64,000 bases of DNA, from the NCBI GenBank assembly GCA_917880885.1, contig OU862908.1, positions 11,023,501-11,087,500 on the forward strand. Reading direction: 5' to 3'. Positions within the stretch are counted from its first letter, which is position 1, and each line of letters starts with the position of its first letter. A model generated the notes under the pieces. It did not search any database, was not told the origin of the DNA, and worked only from the letters and a program-made list of their open reading frames with translations. The position numbers were made by a program, and so were the translations under genes. Positions 19,916-30,719 of this stretch are shown one piece after another. The DNA comes from Limnephilus marmoratus. Taxonomy: Eukaryota > Arthropoda > Insecta > Trichoptera > Limnephilidae.

Positions 19916-20928
19916 AAGGTGGGTATGTGTCGGGAACCATTTATTGGATAACCAATACCCATTTCTGCATTTCTGTGCATTTCTTCGAGGCAAAATCGGG
20001 AAACCGGCTAAAGGGCGCGGACTTCGAGCATCGTTTGCGATTGGGCTGATAGCTATACGCATTCTCATTGGGACTGCTCGGTGGTCAATGGAATACTTTC
20101 TCTGGCTTTTCTTTTTATATATTTTATTTTCTTTCCGCTATTATAGATAGTAATTACTTACATTATAACATAATCATATAACTGTTTTTTCCTCATAACT
20201 TATTTTATTTACAGAAGGTTTCATCGACTGGCCGTTATTTTTATTTTTCTTTTTCTTTTACTAACACTATTTTCTCTTTTTGATGTTACCTATTTCAGAA
20301 GAATTATTCCACAGGCTGCTACTTCTAATTATCTTTTGTATAATGTTAATGTAAGTACTTGCATACTGCTTACTAACCCCGTATGCATGGACACTGGAGG
20401 GTCTAAAGTCGTTCAAATAAATGTAGCTTCGTTAAAAAAAAAGTAGAGTCTAGACGTGCGCGGTGAAGGAGGAAACCATATGTTTCCTTATGACGCCGTT
20501 GGGAAAGTGGTGGGTCCCCTCCAATAACCAATACCCCTGTTATAGGTCACCCCAAGTGTCTCGCTACGTTTGATAATTTAGCAGGGGTGCACGTATTCAT
20601 GGGGTGAAATTTGTCTAGCGGCGAATGCATTTGCCCACCTACTGCGTGGGTGGTCCTAATCTAGACCTCACCAGCCGGACTCTCTCGACCCATCGACTTG
20701 TACCGCAGTGGGAGGGACGGATTCATACGTCCGTCGCTACTGGACACATTAACCCCCAGATTCCTACACATCCCTCATAACTTTTTCCTTCCTAGAACTT
20801 CCTCTCCTTCCTTTCCCTAAAAAGACTCTCCACACAGCATCCCCAAAGATGACAGAGGCCCTGAGGGATTTTTTCTATCAGGACCTCCTGTGTGGAGCTA
20901 ATGTACAAAATTTAAAAAAAAACTCTTT
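19916..20928 (+). mobile_element. short LINE family A derivative, interrupted
   Basis: The left end, GGTGGGTATGTG...GGGAACCATTTATTGG, matches the 5' region of family A. The copy resumes after an insertion with TTATAGGTCACCCCAAGTG and runs through the same 5' leader to AGACTCTCCACACAGCATCC, the 3' stem-loop and an A-rich tail at about 20915-20928. No polymerase gene lies between 5' leader and 3' end, as in the other short copies. Confidence 0.75.
19961..20523 (+). mobile_element. 563-bp insertion with 13-bp target duplication
   Basis: ATAACCAATACCC occurs at 19948-19960 and 20524-20536 on either side, inside the short LINE copy. The insert holds an AAATAAA followed by nine A at about 20417-20445, but about 75 further bases (GTAGAGTCTAGACGTGCG onward) separate this from the right border. 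Pyrimidine-AG and GTAAGT signals are present, so it may be a copied piece of unspliced transcript. The source is unknown. Confidence 0.5.
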
Positions 20929-21094
20929 AACTGTTTTATTGTCTATTATCAACTTTTTAAACTATAGATTGTTCAATTTAAATATGTTAATTTCAATATT
21001 TTGAAATTCCTCATTTACGCATAATTTGACTCTTCAGTGACGAAAACACCGGCTTTTGTAGTTGTTTTTTTTTTTTTTTTTTTTTTTACATTAA

Positions 21095-21163
21095 CTCCAC
21101 ACAGGAGGCCCTGAGGAAAATAATTTCCCTCAGGGCCTATGTCATCTGGGATGCTGTGTGGAG
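21095..21163 (-). promoter_or_regulatory. two-tier 3' stem-loop of LINE family A
   Basis: Bases 21095-21104 (CTCCACACAG) pair with 21154-21163 (CTGTGTGGAG), and inside them 21107-21116 (GGCCCTGAGG) with 21128-21137 (CCTCAGGGCC). Both stems are perfect 10-mers. The structure sits just before the tail and is kept in most copies in the window, so it is probably the reverse transcriptase recognition site. Confidence 0.75.
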
Positions 21164-24087
21164 AGTCTTTTTGAGGAGAGGAAGGAATGAACATTGGTCT
21201 TGAAGAGACCCATGTTGTAGGAAGGAGGAAACACAGAGGCCGGCAAATCATTCCACAGCCGAGCTGTTGAACACAAGAACGAGTCGAAGAAACGACCCGT
21301 TCTCATGTGACAAATGTCAACCGTGTACAAATGTTGGGCACGCGTTTGGCGTGTTTCCCGACTATGCACCGGTGCCGAAGGGATCAATGATGCTAGTTCT
21401 TCAGAGCATCTTCCATTGTAATACCGGTAGAACAAGGATAGCATTCCCACCCGACGCCTGTGCTCTAAAGATTGCAATCCGTCTGTTAAGATGGGAGAAT
21501 CTATCAAACGGACCGCCCGTTTCTGCACAGAGTCGAGGGTATTTTTCAGGTATTTTGGAGCTCCAGACCAGAGATGGCTGCCAAATTCAACCGTGGGGCG
21601 TACTTGTGATTTGTACAAGGTTAGCAGTTGTGTACTATTAAAGTATCTGCGGGCCCTGTACAGTACGCCCAGTTTTTGGGAGGCTAACTTTACTCTGGCT
21701 TCGATGGAGCCCCCATACCTGAGCTGGTCACTTAGGGTTACACCAAGCATATCAATGGAGGGCCTGTTCGGAAGATTGCTTCCGTTGAAAGAGACTAGAT
21801 TTTCATTTCGATCCCTTTTAGACGTAATCAGACAAGATTGGGTCTTTGAAACATTAAATTCAACGAGATTATTTTTACCCCAAGAGAAAACACTCTCGAG
21901 GTAACCGTCCATTCTTTGCTTCAAAGCCCTACGAGCTGTTGGAGTTTGTGAGCCCTTTGGGGGCTTGTCAAACAAAAAGCTATCATGAACTGTACTGTCA
22001 TCCGCGTAACAGTGAATTGGTGCACATGACAAAAGGTCGTTGATGTGCAACAAAAACAAAGTCGGAGACAGAACCGATCCCTGCGGGACGCCAGCATTTA
22101 TCGAGTGTGAGGAAGAAGTGAAACCATCGACTACCGTCTGAATCGACCTCTCCCTCAAGAAGTCGGCAATCCACATACACAAGGATGCGGGAAGTCCGTA
22201 AGAATGCAGTTTGTTGACAAGTCCTCGGTGCCAAACCCGGTCAAAGGCCTTGGAGATGTCCAGTGCAACCGTTTGGGTCTCACCGAAACGTTCCAGGCAT
22301 CGCCCCCAAACATGCGTCACATACGCGAGAAGATCACCGCACGAGCGGTTCCGCCGGAATCCGTATTGACGGTCGTTAATAATTTTGTTCTTCTCGAGGT
22401 ATGTGAGCAGTTTGTCGTTGATCACACGTTCCATCACCTTAGACAGAACTGATGTGATCGCTATGGGGCGGTAGTTGGCCGGGTTGGAGCGGTCACCCTT
22501 CTTTGGAATAGGATGGATAACCGCTTTTTTCCAACCAGAGGGCACAGAGCCAGTCTTCAGGGACAATTTAAAAAGCTTCGTCAAAATTGGAGCTATTTCT
22601 GCAGCGCACCTCTGCAGTACCAGGGCAGGTATTCCGTCAGGCCCACTAGCTTTATTAACATCAAGCCCTCGTAAAACATGGAGTACTTCCCGATGCCGAA
22701 TCCTCAGCTTTTTCATACGAAAACCGCAGTGAGGAACCGACGTCGGGACAGCACCTTGGTCATCGAGGGTTGAGTTATCCGCAAACATTTTACCTAATAA
22801 GTTTGCCTTTTCGGTGGCGGTGTTTGCTAGTGAGCCGTCAGGTCTGGTGAGAGGTGGCAAACTGGATTTGCAGAAATTGCGACCTATTGAGCTCGCAAGC
22901 GACCAGAATTGCCTGCTGCCATGCGGGCATGCAGCCAGCTTTCTGCTGATCTGCAGGTCGTGCTCCAATTTCGACCTATTTATGATTCTCTTGGTTTCCT
23001 TTGCCATTTTGTTGTAAGCTGTTCTGTCTTCGGATGTTCTAGATGTGTTGTAGGCTCGGTAAGCCGCGTTTTTTCGTCGAACTGCTTCAGCGCATTGTCG
23101 ACTGAACCACGGCTTTGAGCCCACACCAGTTTCCTTAACAGTAGAATGGATGAAGCCATCCATCGCGGATGTGATGACTTCACCAATTTCCTGGGCACAT
23201 CTTGAGGGATCCGAAGTCCGAAAGCAGACAGCTGACCACGGAAAAGCATTAAAATGTGCCCGCAGACCGAACCAATCTGCTGACCTATAGTGCCACACTT
23301 TTCTCTTCAGCCTCTCGTTTGGTGGTCTGAAGTTTACAGGGATTGATGTCGTCACCAGGCAGTGGTCGGACGATCCTAAAGACGCTGTGACTTCAATCCT
23401 GTAACCGTGTGGCACAGTAGTTAAAAATAGATCTAACAGATTGGAACGGTGAGTCTGGACATCAGGAACCCTTGTAGGCTCCTGAACCATTTGTTCCAAT
23501 CCGTAGCAAAGGGCAAAGGATTCCGCTTGGCGTCCAGCCGAGTCTGTTGATCCTGAGAACTTCAACCAAGGTTCGTTATGAACATTGAAGTCCCCCAGGA
23601 CCACAAACTCTGCCGTAGGATAGCGGGGCAAGAGGTCATCAATAGTATCGCTTAAGTGTTTGAAGAGCTCGGACGTGTCTGATTCGCTAAGGTTCGGTGA
23701 GCGGTATAAACACGCGTAGAATCTTACCGTACTGGCAAGATTGACGCGTACCCACATTACGTCGAATCTGGAGTTTTCCAGATTCAACAGTCGCACACAG
23801 TTGACGTCAGCTCGACTATAGAGACAGACACCTCCTTTAGGTCTGAACTTGCCTGCGAGGGTGAAGCCCGGGCAGTTCAGATAGGAGGTGTCTACAGGCT
23901 CAGCTATCTGGGTTTCAGACAGGAAAAGAAGGTTTGGGCGTTGGGAAAAAAGGTGGTGGTGGACAGAATTTAAATTGGTGTGCAGGCCGCGAATGTTGGT
24001 GTAATTCACCAACAGTTTTGGCCCGCACCGGGGACGCCTACTCCTCGCCGCTGTAATGACGTTATTTGTTGATGGTTGTATATTCAT
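21142..24087 (-). CDS. LINE endonuclease-reverse transcriptase
   Basis: The frame is 981 residues from the ATG at 24087 and continues open upstream to a TTG at 24321. I chose the ATG because it follows the GC-rich leader. The N-terminal part is an AP-endonuclease-like domain with GDFN near residue 165 and the SDH triad member at about 240-242; it would nick the target. The reverse transcriptase has ALDISKAFDRVWH, GVPQGSVLSPTLF and YADD at about 694-697. The C-terminus has SQVRPTVEFGSHLWSG and ends near LSSKRLSTQHPR. There is no RNase H. It is a single-protein APE-type LINE, Jockey/CR1-like; the clade is not certain. No stop or frameshift is seen, so it could be active. Confidence 0.9.
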   Translation of the reverse strand: MNIQPSTNNVITAARSRRPRCGPKLLVNYTNIRGLHTNLNSVHHHLFSQRPNLLFLSETQIAEPVDTSYLNCPGFTLAGKFRPKGGVCLYSRADVNCVRLLNLENSRFDVMWVRVNLASTVRFYACLYRSPNLSESDTSELFKHLSDTIDDLLPRYPTAEFVVLGDFNVHNEPWLKFSGSTDSAGRQAESFALCYGLEQMVQEPTRVPDVQTHRSNLLDLFLTTVPHGYRIEVTASLGSSDHCLVTTSIPVNFRPPNERLKRKVWHYRSADWFGLRAHFNAFPWSAVCFRTSDPSRCAQEIGEVITSAMDGFIHSTVKETGVGSKPWFSRQCAEAVRRKNAAYRAYNTSRTSEDRTAYNKMAKETKRIINRSKLEHDLQISRKLAACPHGSRQFWSLASSIGRNFCKSSLPPLTRPDGSLANTATEKANLLGKMFADNSTLDDQGAVPTSVPHCGFRMKKLRIRHREVLHVLRGLDVNKASGPDGIPALVLQRCAAEIAPILTKLFKLSLKTGSVPSGWKKAVIHPIPKKGDRSNPANYRPIAITSVLSKVMERVINDKLLTYLEKNKIINDRQYGFRRNRSCGDLLAYVTHVWGRCLERFGETQTVALDISKAFDRVWHRGLVNKLHSYGLPASLCMWIADFLRERSIQTVVDGFTSSSHSINAGVPQGSVLSPTLFLLHINDLLSCAPIHCYADDSTVHDSFLFDKPPKGSQTPTARRALKQRMDGYLESVFSWGKNNLVEFNVSKTQSCLITSKRDRNENLVSFNGSNLPNRPSIDMLGVTLSDQLRYGGSIEARVKLASQKLGVLYRARRYFNSTQLLTLYKSQVRPTVEFGSHLWSGAPKYLKNTLDSVQKRAVRLIDSPILTDGLQSLEHRRRVGMLSLFYRYYNGRCSEELASLIPSAPVHSRETRQTRAQHLYTVDICHMRTGRFFDSFLCSTARLWNDLPASVFPPSYNMGLFKTNVHSFLSSKRLSTQHPR

Positions 24088-24652
24088 GATTTTATTTGTA
24101 GGGTTATTTAAGTGTGATATGAGGGGAAGGAAGGTCAGGGAGGGAAAAGGTAAAGGGGTGGGTAGGATGCTGGGATTCAGAGTTTCCAGGAGTGACGGAC
24201 GTATGTATCCAACCCACCCACTGCGGTGCAAGGCGATGGGCAGGGAGAGTCCGGCTGGAGAGGTCGCCCAATGCGCCCCAAACGCTACTGCTGGGTCCCC
24301 TCCGGTCACGAACCGGCACAACAGCAGCGGCGGGGTTTTTACACTCGTTGATGGGGCAGCCCACCCTCAGTCGTGAGCCTGAGGGTCGGGCCCCTGTACT
24401 ACCGAGCGACCCGGACAGCGGTAACCGGTTGTAAAGGGTCTCCCTCAACCAGCATCTCCCGATCCGGCCCGCCACGCAGAAGGTGGGCCGACGCACCCGC
24501 CATCAAGGCCTAGACAAACATTACCCCAAGAAGAACCCGGGCACCACTGCTAAGTCACCAAACGTAGCGAACCACTTGGGGTGACCTGTGGCAGAGGTGT
24601 TGGTCATCCAATAAATGGTTCCCAGGGCGGCGGTACCCATACCCGCCTACCA

Positions 24653-24668
24653 AATTGTACCCATACCG

Positions 24669-24701
<33 letters not shown>

Positions 24702-24723
24702 GTACCCATACCGCCTACCAATT
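24653..24723. repeat. CCCATA microsatellite at the LINE 5' end
   Basis: At least five CCCATA units lie between two copies of a GTACCCATACC.GCC segment. In the short derivatives the 5' end is a single GGTACCCATACCCGCCTCCC, so this looks like expansion of the terminal sequence. Confidence 0.8.
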
Positions 24724-24895
24724 TAGCGTGTCGTATTCATGTTTCCTCTTCACTGACAAATGATGGCAAATGCGTGAACCTTTTGTTATTTAATAATTAT
24801 ATTCCTAGCTATTGTGAGCACACGTCCTGTGCAGGGCCGTGCTAAACACGTCATGCAAATACGCAGTGTTTCACACTCCCACCATGAAACCTCAA

Positions 24896-26776
24896 GGGGG
24901 GAGTCTGGTCCAGCCGAGCCAAAAAATCTTCCTCCGCATGTAAAGAATATATTTCCAGAGTTGTAGCATAAAATTCGATATTTGAATATAGCCAGGAGCG
25001 ATGCGCGCCTTGCAGGTAGAACGGAGAATAGAGCGGCCCGGAGACAAGTGAAAATTTAAATGCTTTTTTCTCAAAACCACGTTTTTCAAGTTGGTCAGAA
25101 TCGTAGCTTATCGAATTTTCATCCGATTCACTTCATTCAAAGTCTAAATGAAATAAAATTTAATTTATATGCGGATGAACCTCGACTTATAAAAAACTAT
25201 TATAATGGACAAAATTGCAAAGCTAAGGACGATTTTTTTCGTCAATTTTCATTTTGTCCGCAATTTTTGCAATCTGCAGACAAGCAGCCATGAGGCAGCT
25301 TCGCGGGACTACCGATAAATTGTTTAAATTATATATTTATTTAAACTATGTTTTTGTTAAAAATAATAATAAAAATAAATAAATAAAAAATAACATTTAA
25401 AAATATTTTTTTATGCTGGGTGAATAAATTTATAATAATACAAATAACGTTTTTTTAAGTAGGCGTTAGTGTGAATTTTTCATTTAACACAGATTTTAAA
25501 AACTTTTAAGAGGAACGGCTGTATGGCATTTTCCGCACAAAACTTAAAATTGCATTTGAGGCCAAAATACTCAACCAAACTAAATAATAATTTTTTAATC
25601 AAAATACACCAATAGCAAATATTATCTAGTACGGACATGAGCTATTTTATTTCATTGTGTTTCAGATTATGATATAAATTCCATTAAAGAATTTAATTTT
25701 TCATGGTTTTATAGGCAACTTTCGCATTTGAAAAAAAATCTTACTTTATTTACTGTTATATTGAAAAATAAATTTAAAAAAAAACACCTTGAAAAAAACT
25801 TTGTTCAATTTATTTTATATACGTCAATTTGTTAAAATGTAAAACAGACATTTGTAATTTAAATTTAAGTCCATCAAAATACTTTTTAATCATTTTTATT
25901 TTATATTTTATCATATTTTTACACTAAGATTTTTTTAATAATTATTATTATTAACTCAAAAATGACCTTTAAAATGAAGGATGGAAATCATTGATGGCCT
26001 ATATTTATAATTTAAAAAATAAATAAATAAAGTAAAACTAATAATAGTAGTAATAGATTTTATTTATTATTTTTTTATAGCATTACATATTACAATGATC
26101 TTTGGCTGTCCAACTAGGAATTTTATCCGTTTTAGGACAGTCAGAATGAGCAGATTTATTACATGAAAGTCTATTATATTAACTTTTACTTAGATATTAC
26201 ACTTTTACTTGGTGGTTAATATATTAAAGTTATGTTGGTATATACAAGAAGTTGCTTATGAATGTAAATATATATATTTTTTAAATAAGATAAACAATTT
26301 AAACGTAGTGAAGAGAAATAAAAAGAAAATTTAGAAGGAAACAAAAAAGAAAAAAAAAATTTTTTTCTGTAAACGGTGGTTCATGTGCATTCTACAATTT
26401 CTACATTCGTACTATAAAGAAGTTTTTTTGAATTTCACATTTCAGATCGTTTCCAAATACTCCAGGATTCCAGTCGATTTGCTCAAAACCTGAGTGGGCA
26501 TCGTGTTTGGATCTCACCTGGGCGTTCCGTGTTCGAATCCTTCATCAAAACATAAGCAACATTTTCGGCTTTCTGTGGTGGTAGTAGGAGATTTTCAAAC
26601 ATTGTTGGGTTATTCGTAACCCGGGAATGTTTATCTTTCTTTTTAAAAAAAAAATTCTTTTAAAAGTTTTTTTTTCTTGCAAGTGTACCATGAACGAAAA
26701 TGAATTTCATCTAAAAAAAAACGCATTCTTATAAAAAAAACTCGGCTGGACCGGACTTCTCCAAAAGGCATATAAA
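24896..26776. mobile_element. candidate DNA element with CTGGTCCAGCCGAG ends
   Basis: GGGGAGTCTGGTCCAGCCGAG at about 24896 is matched, inverted, by CTCGGCTGGACCGGACTTC at about 26751-26772. About 1.85 kb of AT-rich sequence without coding lies between. No clean target duplication is visible, so borders are approximate and the superfamily is open. Confidence 0.45.
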
Positions 26777-27246
26777 ATATACCATTTATTTATATTGATA
26801 ATTTTTAGAAAAATTTATTTGGGCCAGCTTTACTTTAAAAGTTTAAAGTTTTTAAGGTTGATTTGAATTCAGACGTATTTGCATAACATTTGTAAAGGGA
26901 GGGTAGGTTCCTACGCGCTTGGTAACAAAATCATAACTTTTTTAAGTTACACGAATTAAGAAACAAATTCTGTTTTAAATGGACGAAAATAAAATTAATT
27001 TATCGTACCATTTTTTCAATTTCCGCCCGAAAAAAACTCCTTTGGTTTTGGTGAATCTTGATGTTTTTTGTGAATGTGAAAACCGCACAAGAGTCCCAAC
27101 TGCTCCCAGCCGTCCGGTTGAAGGTATTGGAAGGGGAAGAAGAGGGGGAAAAGGAAGGTTCGCAAGTACCTGTCTATTCAGATCCAGTCACCAAACACTG
27201 CTAATGCTAATGTTTTTTTTCAATGCCATTTCAAGCAACGTTTCAA
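26777..27246. other. AT-rich sequence with an uncertain 100-codon frame
   Basis: An open frame at 26979-27281 shows no domain and is partly inside the SINE at its end. I regard it as chance. Nothing else is recognised. Confidence 0.3.
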
Positions 27247-27430
27247 TTCTGAATGGTGATCTTGCAACAGGGCGGTACTGAGAGTAGCTTCCACTCTGAA
27301 ACGTGCCGCAAATATATCTTCCATTATTTTTAAATGAATAAATTTTGAAATAACACAAATCAATCAAATTAAATTTACTTGCACATGCCGACCGAGTACT
27401 GAGCCTTACCCCTCGACCACGGAGGCCGTC
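27247..27430 (-). mobile_element. tRNA-derived SINE, copy 2
   Basis: On the minus strand it reads GTGGTCGAGGGGTAAGGC (A-box-like head), then AAATTTAATTT, TGTGTTATTTC, TGCGGCACGTTTCAGAGTGG and ends AGTACCGCCCTGTTGCAAGA. This is the same body as copy 1. The B-box region is missing. Confidence 0.7.
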
Positions 27431-27690
27431 GAGATTGATTAATCGCCCCAAAAGTTTTGCGAATGAGCTTTCAATTTTTAAATTGTCGTTCTGTCTGTAG
27501 GTATAATATGGTTACCTAAATTAGGCATTAAATACCTGCCTACTCACAGGAATGTATGCCATCTGTAGTGAAAATTTCAAAACTTGTAAGCTCAGTTCTG
27601 GGCCATTGCCACTTGTTCGTGATGGTTGTCTGTATAATTATTATAAGATTCCATCATAGATGGCGCGGTAAATCATGGAGGAAAACATAA
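27431..27690. other. unassigned sequence
   Basis: No feature recognised; flanks the piggyBac-like element on the left. Confidence 0.3.
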
Positions 27691-28189
27691 TTAACCCATT
27701 AGGGGGGGTGTCAGAAGAATTTCAGAAATAGGCTATTTTCGTCAATAAAAAGACCGTCAGGCACAAAATTCTCCCCGTTTCAGGACATCACGGGGAGCCA
27801 TAGAGCTACGAAAATATAAATAACACCGTATTCAATATTTTTGCGACAATATCCTTTGTAATTTTTTCTTCGTAATTTTTTAACGGTCGGGTGTAATGTC
27901 ACCCATCCGTCGGGTATAGGGATTATTCCCGGGAAATCGTTGGGCTTTGTTCCCGGGAAATCAAGCTCGAGAAAAGTCGAGAACTCGAGAAATCATGTAC
28001 CTATATAGAAATTAAATCGCCACCTATATAGGAAATATAGTTAATAAAATATGAAACCGTCTGTCTGATGTTCCCATGTTCCCCAAAAATCATGTCGACA
28101 TTTACTACCCTTCTACTTCAATAACGCCAGGACACTAGCTTATCAAAATTCTCCGTTTCCGAGACTTCACAGTCTCGGAAACAAATATT

Positions 28190-28508
28190 CTAATCTAGGT
28201 GATATATTTCATCTTAAAACTAATCAGTATAAACGTTGTGTATTCTATCACTTTTATTCTTCTAGGCACAAATAGATTTATATAATTTCTTCATTTTTGT
28301 TTATATTGAATATGAGACTCCTTATCATTTTTACATAATATGTATTTTTATTTTATTATTTGTTTTGGTGTTACACTGTTTTGTGTATTTTCTTTTCTCA
28401 TTGTATTATATTTTCTTCATTGTTTGTTACTCAACTTATAAATTATAATGTAAAAGCCCATCAGGGCGAGTAATAAATAAATAAATAAATAATAAATAAA
28501 TAAATAAA
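28190..28508 (+). mobile_element. LINE 3' end with AATAAATA tail
   Basis: The sequence AAAGCCCATCAGGGCGAG followed by about nine AATA units at 28470-28508 is the usual terminus of Jockey/CR1-type LINEs. Only the untranslated 3' end is present and its left border is not clear. Confidence 0.45.
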
Positions 28509-28599
28509 GCTATAAATGCTTTGGTTTTTCTAAAGGCATACTTCATCAGACAGAGTAAGCTGACCTAATTGTTATGTATCTGTCTTAGCGATGTGTCAG

Positions 28600-29560
28600 T
28601 TCAGCTGGAATGGGCTCATGTGATCCGCTCCTTTGCGGGAAGCGGTTCCTACTCCCACTCCTTTTTCAAATCGACTACTCCCAGAGAACCCGGCCCAGTC
28701 CCAGTACTCTCCGCATCCAAATAAATCCGGCGGTAATCCGGCGGTCCGAGCAACTCAACGCCGAAGCGCGAAAACCGCACTCGAATACAAGTCCCGGGTT
28801 CCTTTAAACCCAAGCGCCTTGTTCCAAGCTACGTGAATCGCGACACAATCCATTCATTTCGCCCACTCCCGGACTCGCGCGAACTACTACATTCCTGACT
28901 CACCCCGTGGCCGCCGCGCCGGCTTGCTCCGCGATCCACGGTCCGGCGTCACTCACCATTCCACTCATGAGTCGCGGGTCTCGGTGAGTTCCCGACACTC
29001 CCCGCTACCCGCGGCCGGCCAACTATGACACTTCCCCTTGAGTCACGTCACGAGCTGGGCGCTGGGCATTCATTCGATCGCTGTTCGTTGATCGACACAC
29101 ACGTGCGTGACCCCTTCGGCTAGGCACGGAGTAGTTTTTAATTAGAGCGTCTTATCTGGTATCGTTAATCAACGGGTGACGTGCATTATAAAATAATAGT
29201 TTATAGTAAAGCATTACAGCTTATTAATTTACTTATTTAAATTCTCAATAAAAGACCGTGCAGTGTAGATACATTGAATGTACCTACATTGCAAGGGTGA
29301 CGGGTCCTTGTTCTCGTACGGGTCTTGTCCGACTCCGGGGTTCTGAGTTCTCGTGTGGGTTCTACGAGTAGGTCCTGGTTCCGAGTTCTTTGAACCCGTG
29401 CGTCCCGTTTCGGTGCGCCGCAACAATACCCAGTGCCCAGTCCGCACCTAAGAACTCGGACCCGGGACCTGCTCCTAGAACTCGTGTACTTTTAAAAGGA
29501 AGCAAGTCTCGGAGGCTTCCGGAAAAATGCAGAACTTACCCACCTCTAATCTGTCTGTCT
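28600..29560. other. GC- and CpG-rich block without gene
   Basis: About 1 kb, broken by an AT-rich part at 29130-29270, is far richer in CG dinucleotides (CGCG, CCGGCG, GCCGCCGCGCC) than its AT-rich surroundings. Short open frames in it have no motifs. It lies wholly inside the hAT-like element, so it may be captured promoter or exon sequence. Confidence 0.5.
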
Positions 29561-29639
29561 GTATGTTCAGCTCCTCAGCGTGAGATGTTCTATTGATCTT
29601 GCAAAGTTTTCATTTGTTTTTATTCTAATTAGCATGCCA

Positions 29640-29950
29640 TAAATAATGGTGCTGTGATTGTAATTTAATTATAATTTACATTTATTTTCTACCTGTATTT
29701 AAGATATTAACGTTTTCTTTCATGTTATTTTTTTTGTTTAATAGAAGCTATTTTTGTTTACAAGTTTTAAGTTGATTTTTTTTCTAAATAACCAGCCAAA
29801 AATGGTGCTGTGATTGTAATTTAATTATAAGTTAAGATATTAACGTTTTCTTTCATGTTGATTTTTTGTTTAGTTTAATAGAAGCTACTTTTGTTTATAA
29901 ATTCTAAATAACCAGCCAAAAATGGTGCTGTCATTATAATTATAAGTCTG
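29640..29950. repeat. degenerate tandem repeat, period about 130-155 bp
   Basis: AATGGTGCTGTGATTGTAAT occurs near 29645 and 29801 and a shortened form near 29923. TAAGATATTAACGTTTTCTT occurs near 29699 and 29833, each followed by TTTAATAGAAGCTA.TTTTG. Confidence 0.75.
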
Positions 29951-30355
29951 AAGAATAATATTATTTCTGTATTTAAAAAAAAAAAGTTAATTAGCTTATT
30001 CATAAGATTAATGTTTTTGAATGTAATCAATAAAAGTTTTATAATTAATTTGATACTTTTATTTGAGAGGAAAACCACTGAATTTGTTGACATTATTGGA
30101 ACCAAATAAAATGAGAAAACGTACGTACATGTAAATTTCTCGGCAACCCGAGAAGCCTCGAGAAATTAGCTTCGAGAATTCTCAAGACCCGAGAAATTGA
30201 AAACCTCGAGAAATCATGAACCCTAGTCGGGTATCACCCGGGGCGGTCCCCCCCCCCCCCCCCCTCGCTACGCTACTGGTGATACCGCCAACAATAAATA
30301 AACATGTTTATTGCAATATTGATTGAATATTATGATTTATATCCGCAAGGGTTAA

Positions 30356-30719
30356 TATTTCATGGTTTTACATAAAATCAGTGGGTAGTTGGGTGTTCAT
30401 TGTCAAAATTTAAAGAAAAAAATTTAAGTTTGCCACTGGGTGGCTAAAACGCATTTTAGCCTTGTTTATCAATTACACAAGTAAATTAATATAAATAGCA
30501 GTCTATAGTCTATACTTTTATAGAATGGGTAATGAAATTATTTTTTTTTTAAGTTAAGGTGAATCACGTCCTCTTTGACAGTATCGTTGGCTATGGATGA
30601 CAGCGGATGGCAACAAAAGGTCGAATGAAGAGTTGCGTGTGTCTCATAATGCACATAGTAGAACGGAAACCGGACAACTCTTATCTATAAGAATTTATTC
30701 TGGGTTATCTCATGATTTT
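30356..30719. other. unassigned AT-rich sequence
   Basis: No feature recognised. Confidence 0.3.

Larger units (their letters stand above)
21065..24724 (-). mobile_element. full-length LINE, family A, about 3.65 kb
   Basis: Oligo-T at 21065-21087 is the 3' tail. The element contains a 3' two-tier stem-loop, one long gene and a leader of about 570 bases. The leader shares its sequence with all short derivatives in the window (for example GGAGTGACGGACGTATG and CACTTGGGGTGACCT in plus-strand reading). Only one protein frame is present; an ORF1 (gag-like) gene is absent. The 5' end carries a CCCATA microsatellite. No target duplication was found by eye. Confidence 0.9.
27917..30225. mobile_element. 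hAT-like element, 2.3 kb, without transposase
   Basis: GTCGGGTA flanks both sides (27909-27916, 30226-30233), an exact 8-bp duplication. The ends are TAGGGATTATTCCCGGGAAA and, inverted, TAGGGTTCATGATTTCTCGAG; only the first few bases match. Both subterminal regions are dense in CTCGAGAAAT and CCCGGGAAAT motifs, typical of hAT ends. The interior carries a LINE tail (to 28508), a GC-rich block and tandem repeats, and no transposase frame. Confidence 0.8.
27695..30351. mobile_element. piggyBac-like element hosting a nested hAT
   Basis: TTAA flanks both sides (27691-27694, 30352-30355), with CCCATTAGGGG inside on the left and CCCTTGCGGATA on the right (other strand). TTAA duplications and CCC termini fit piggyBac. 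After removal of the nested hAT, only about 350 bp remains, so it would be a MITE. The inverted repeat is short, so this is a moderate call. Confidence 0.5.

Noticed and set aside
24088..24321. N-terminal extension of the LINE polymerase from a TTG codon
   Set aside because: The extension is translation of the GC-rich leader shared with non-coding short copies. An ATG at 24087 is a better start.
26979..27281. 100-codon frame overlapping the SINE at 27247
   Set aside because: No domain, no splice support, and its end lies in a SINE.
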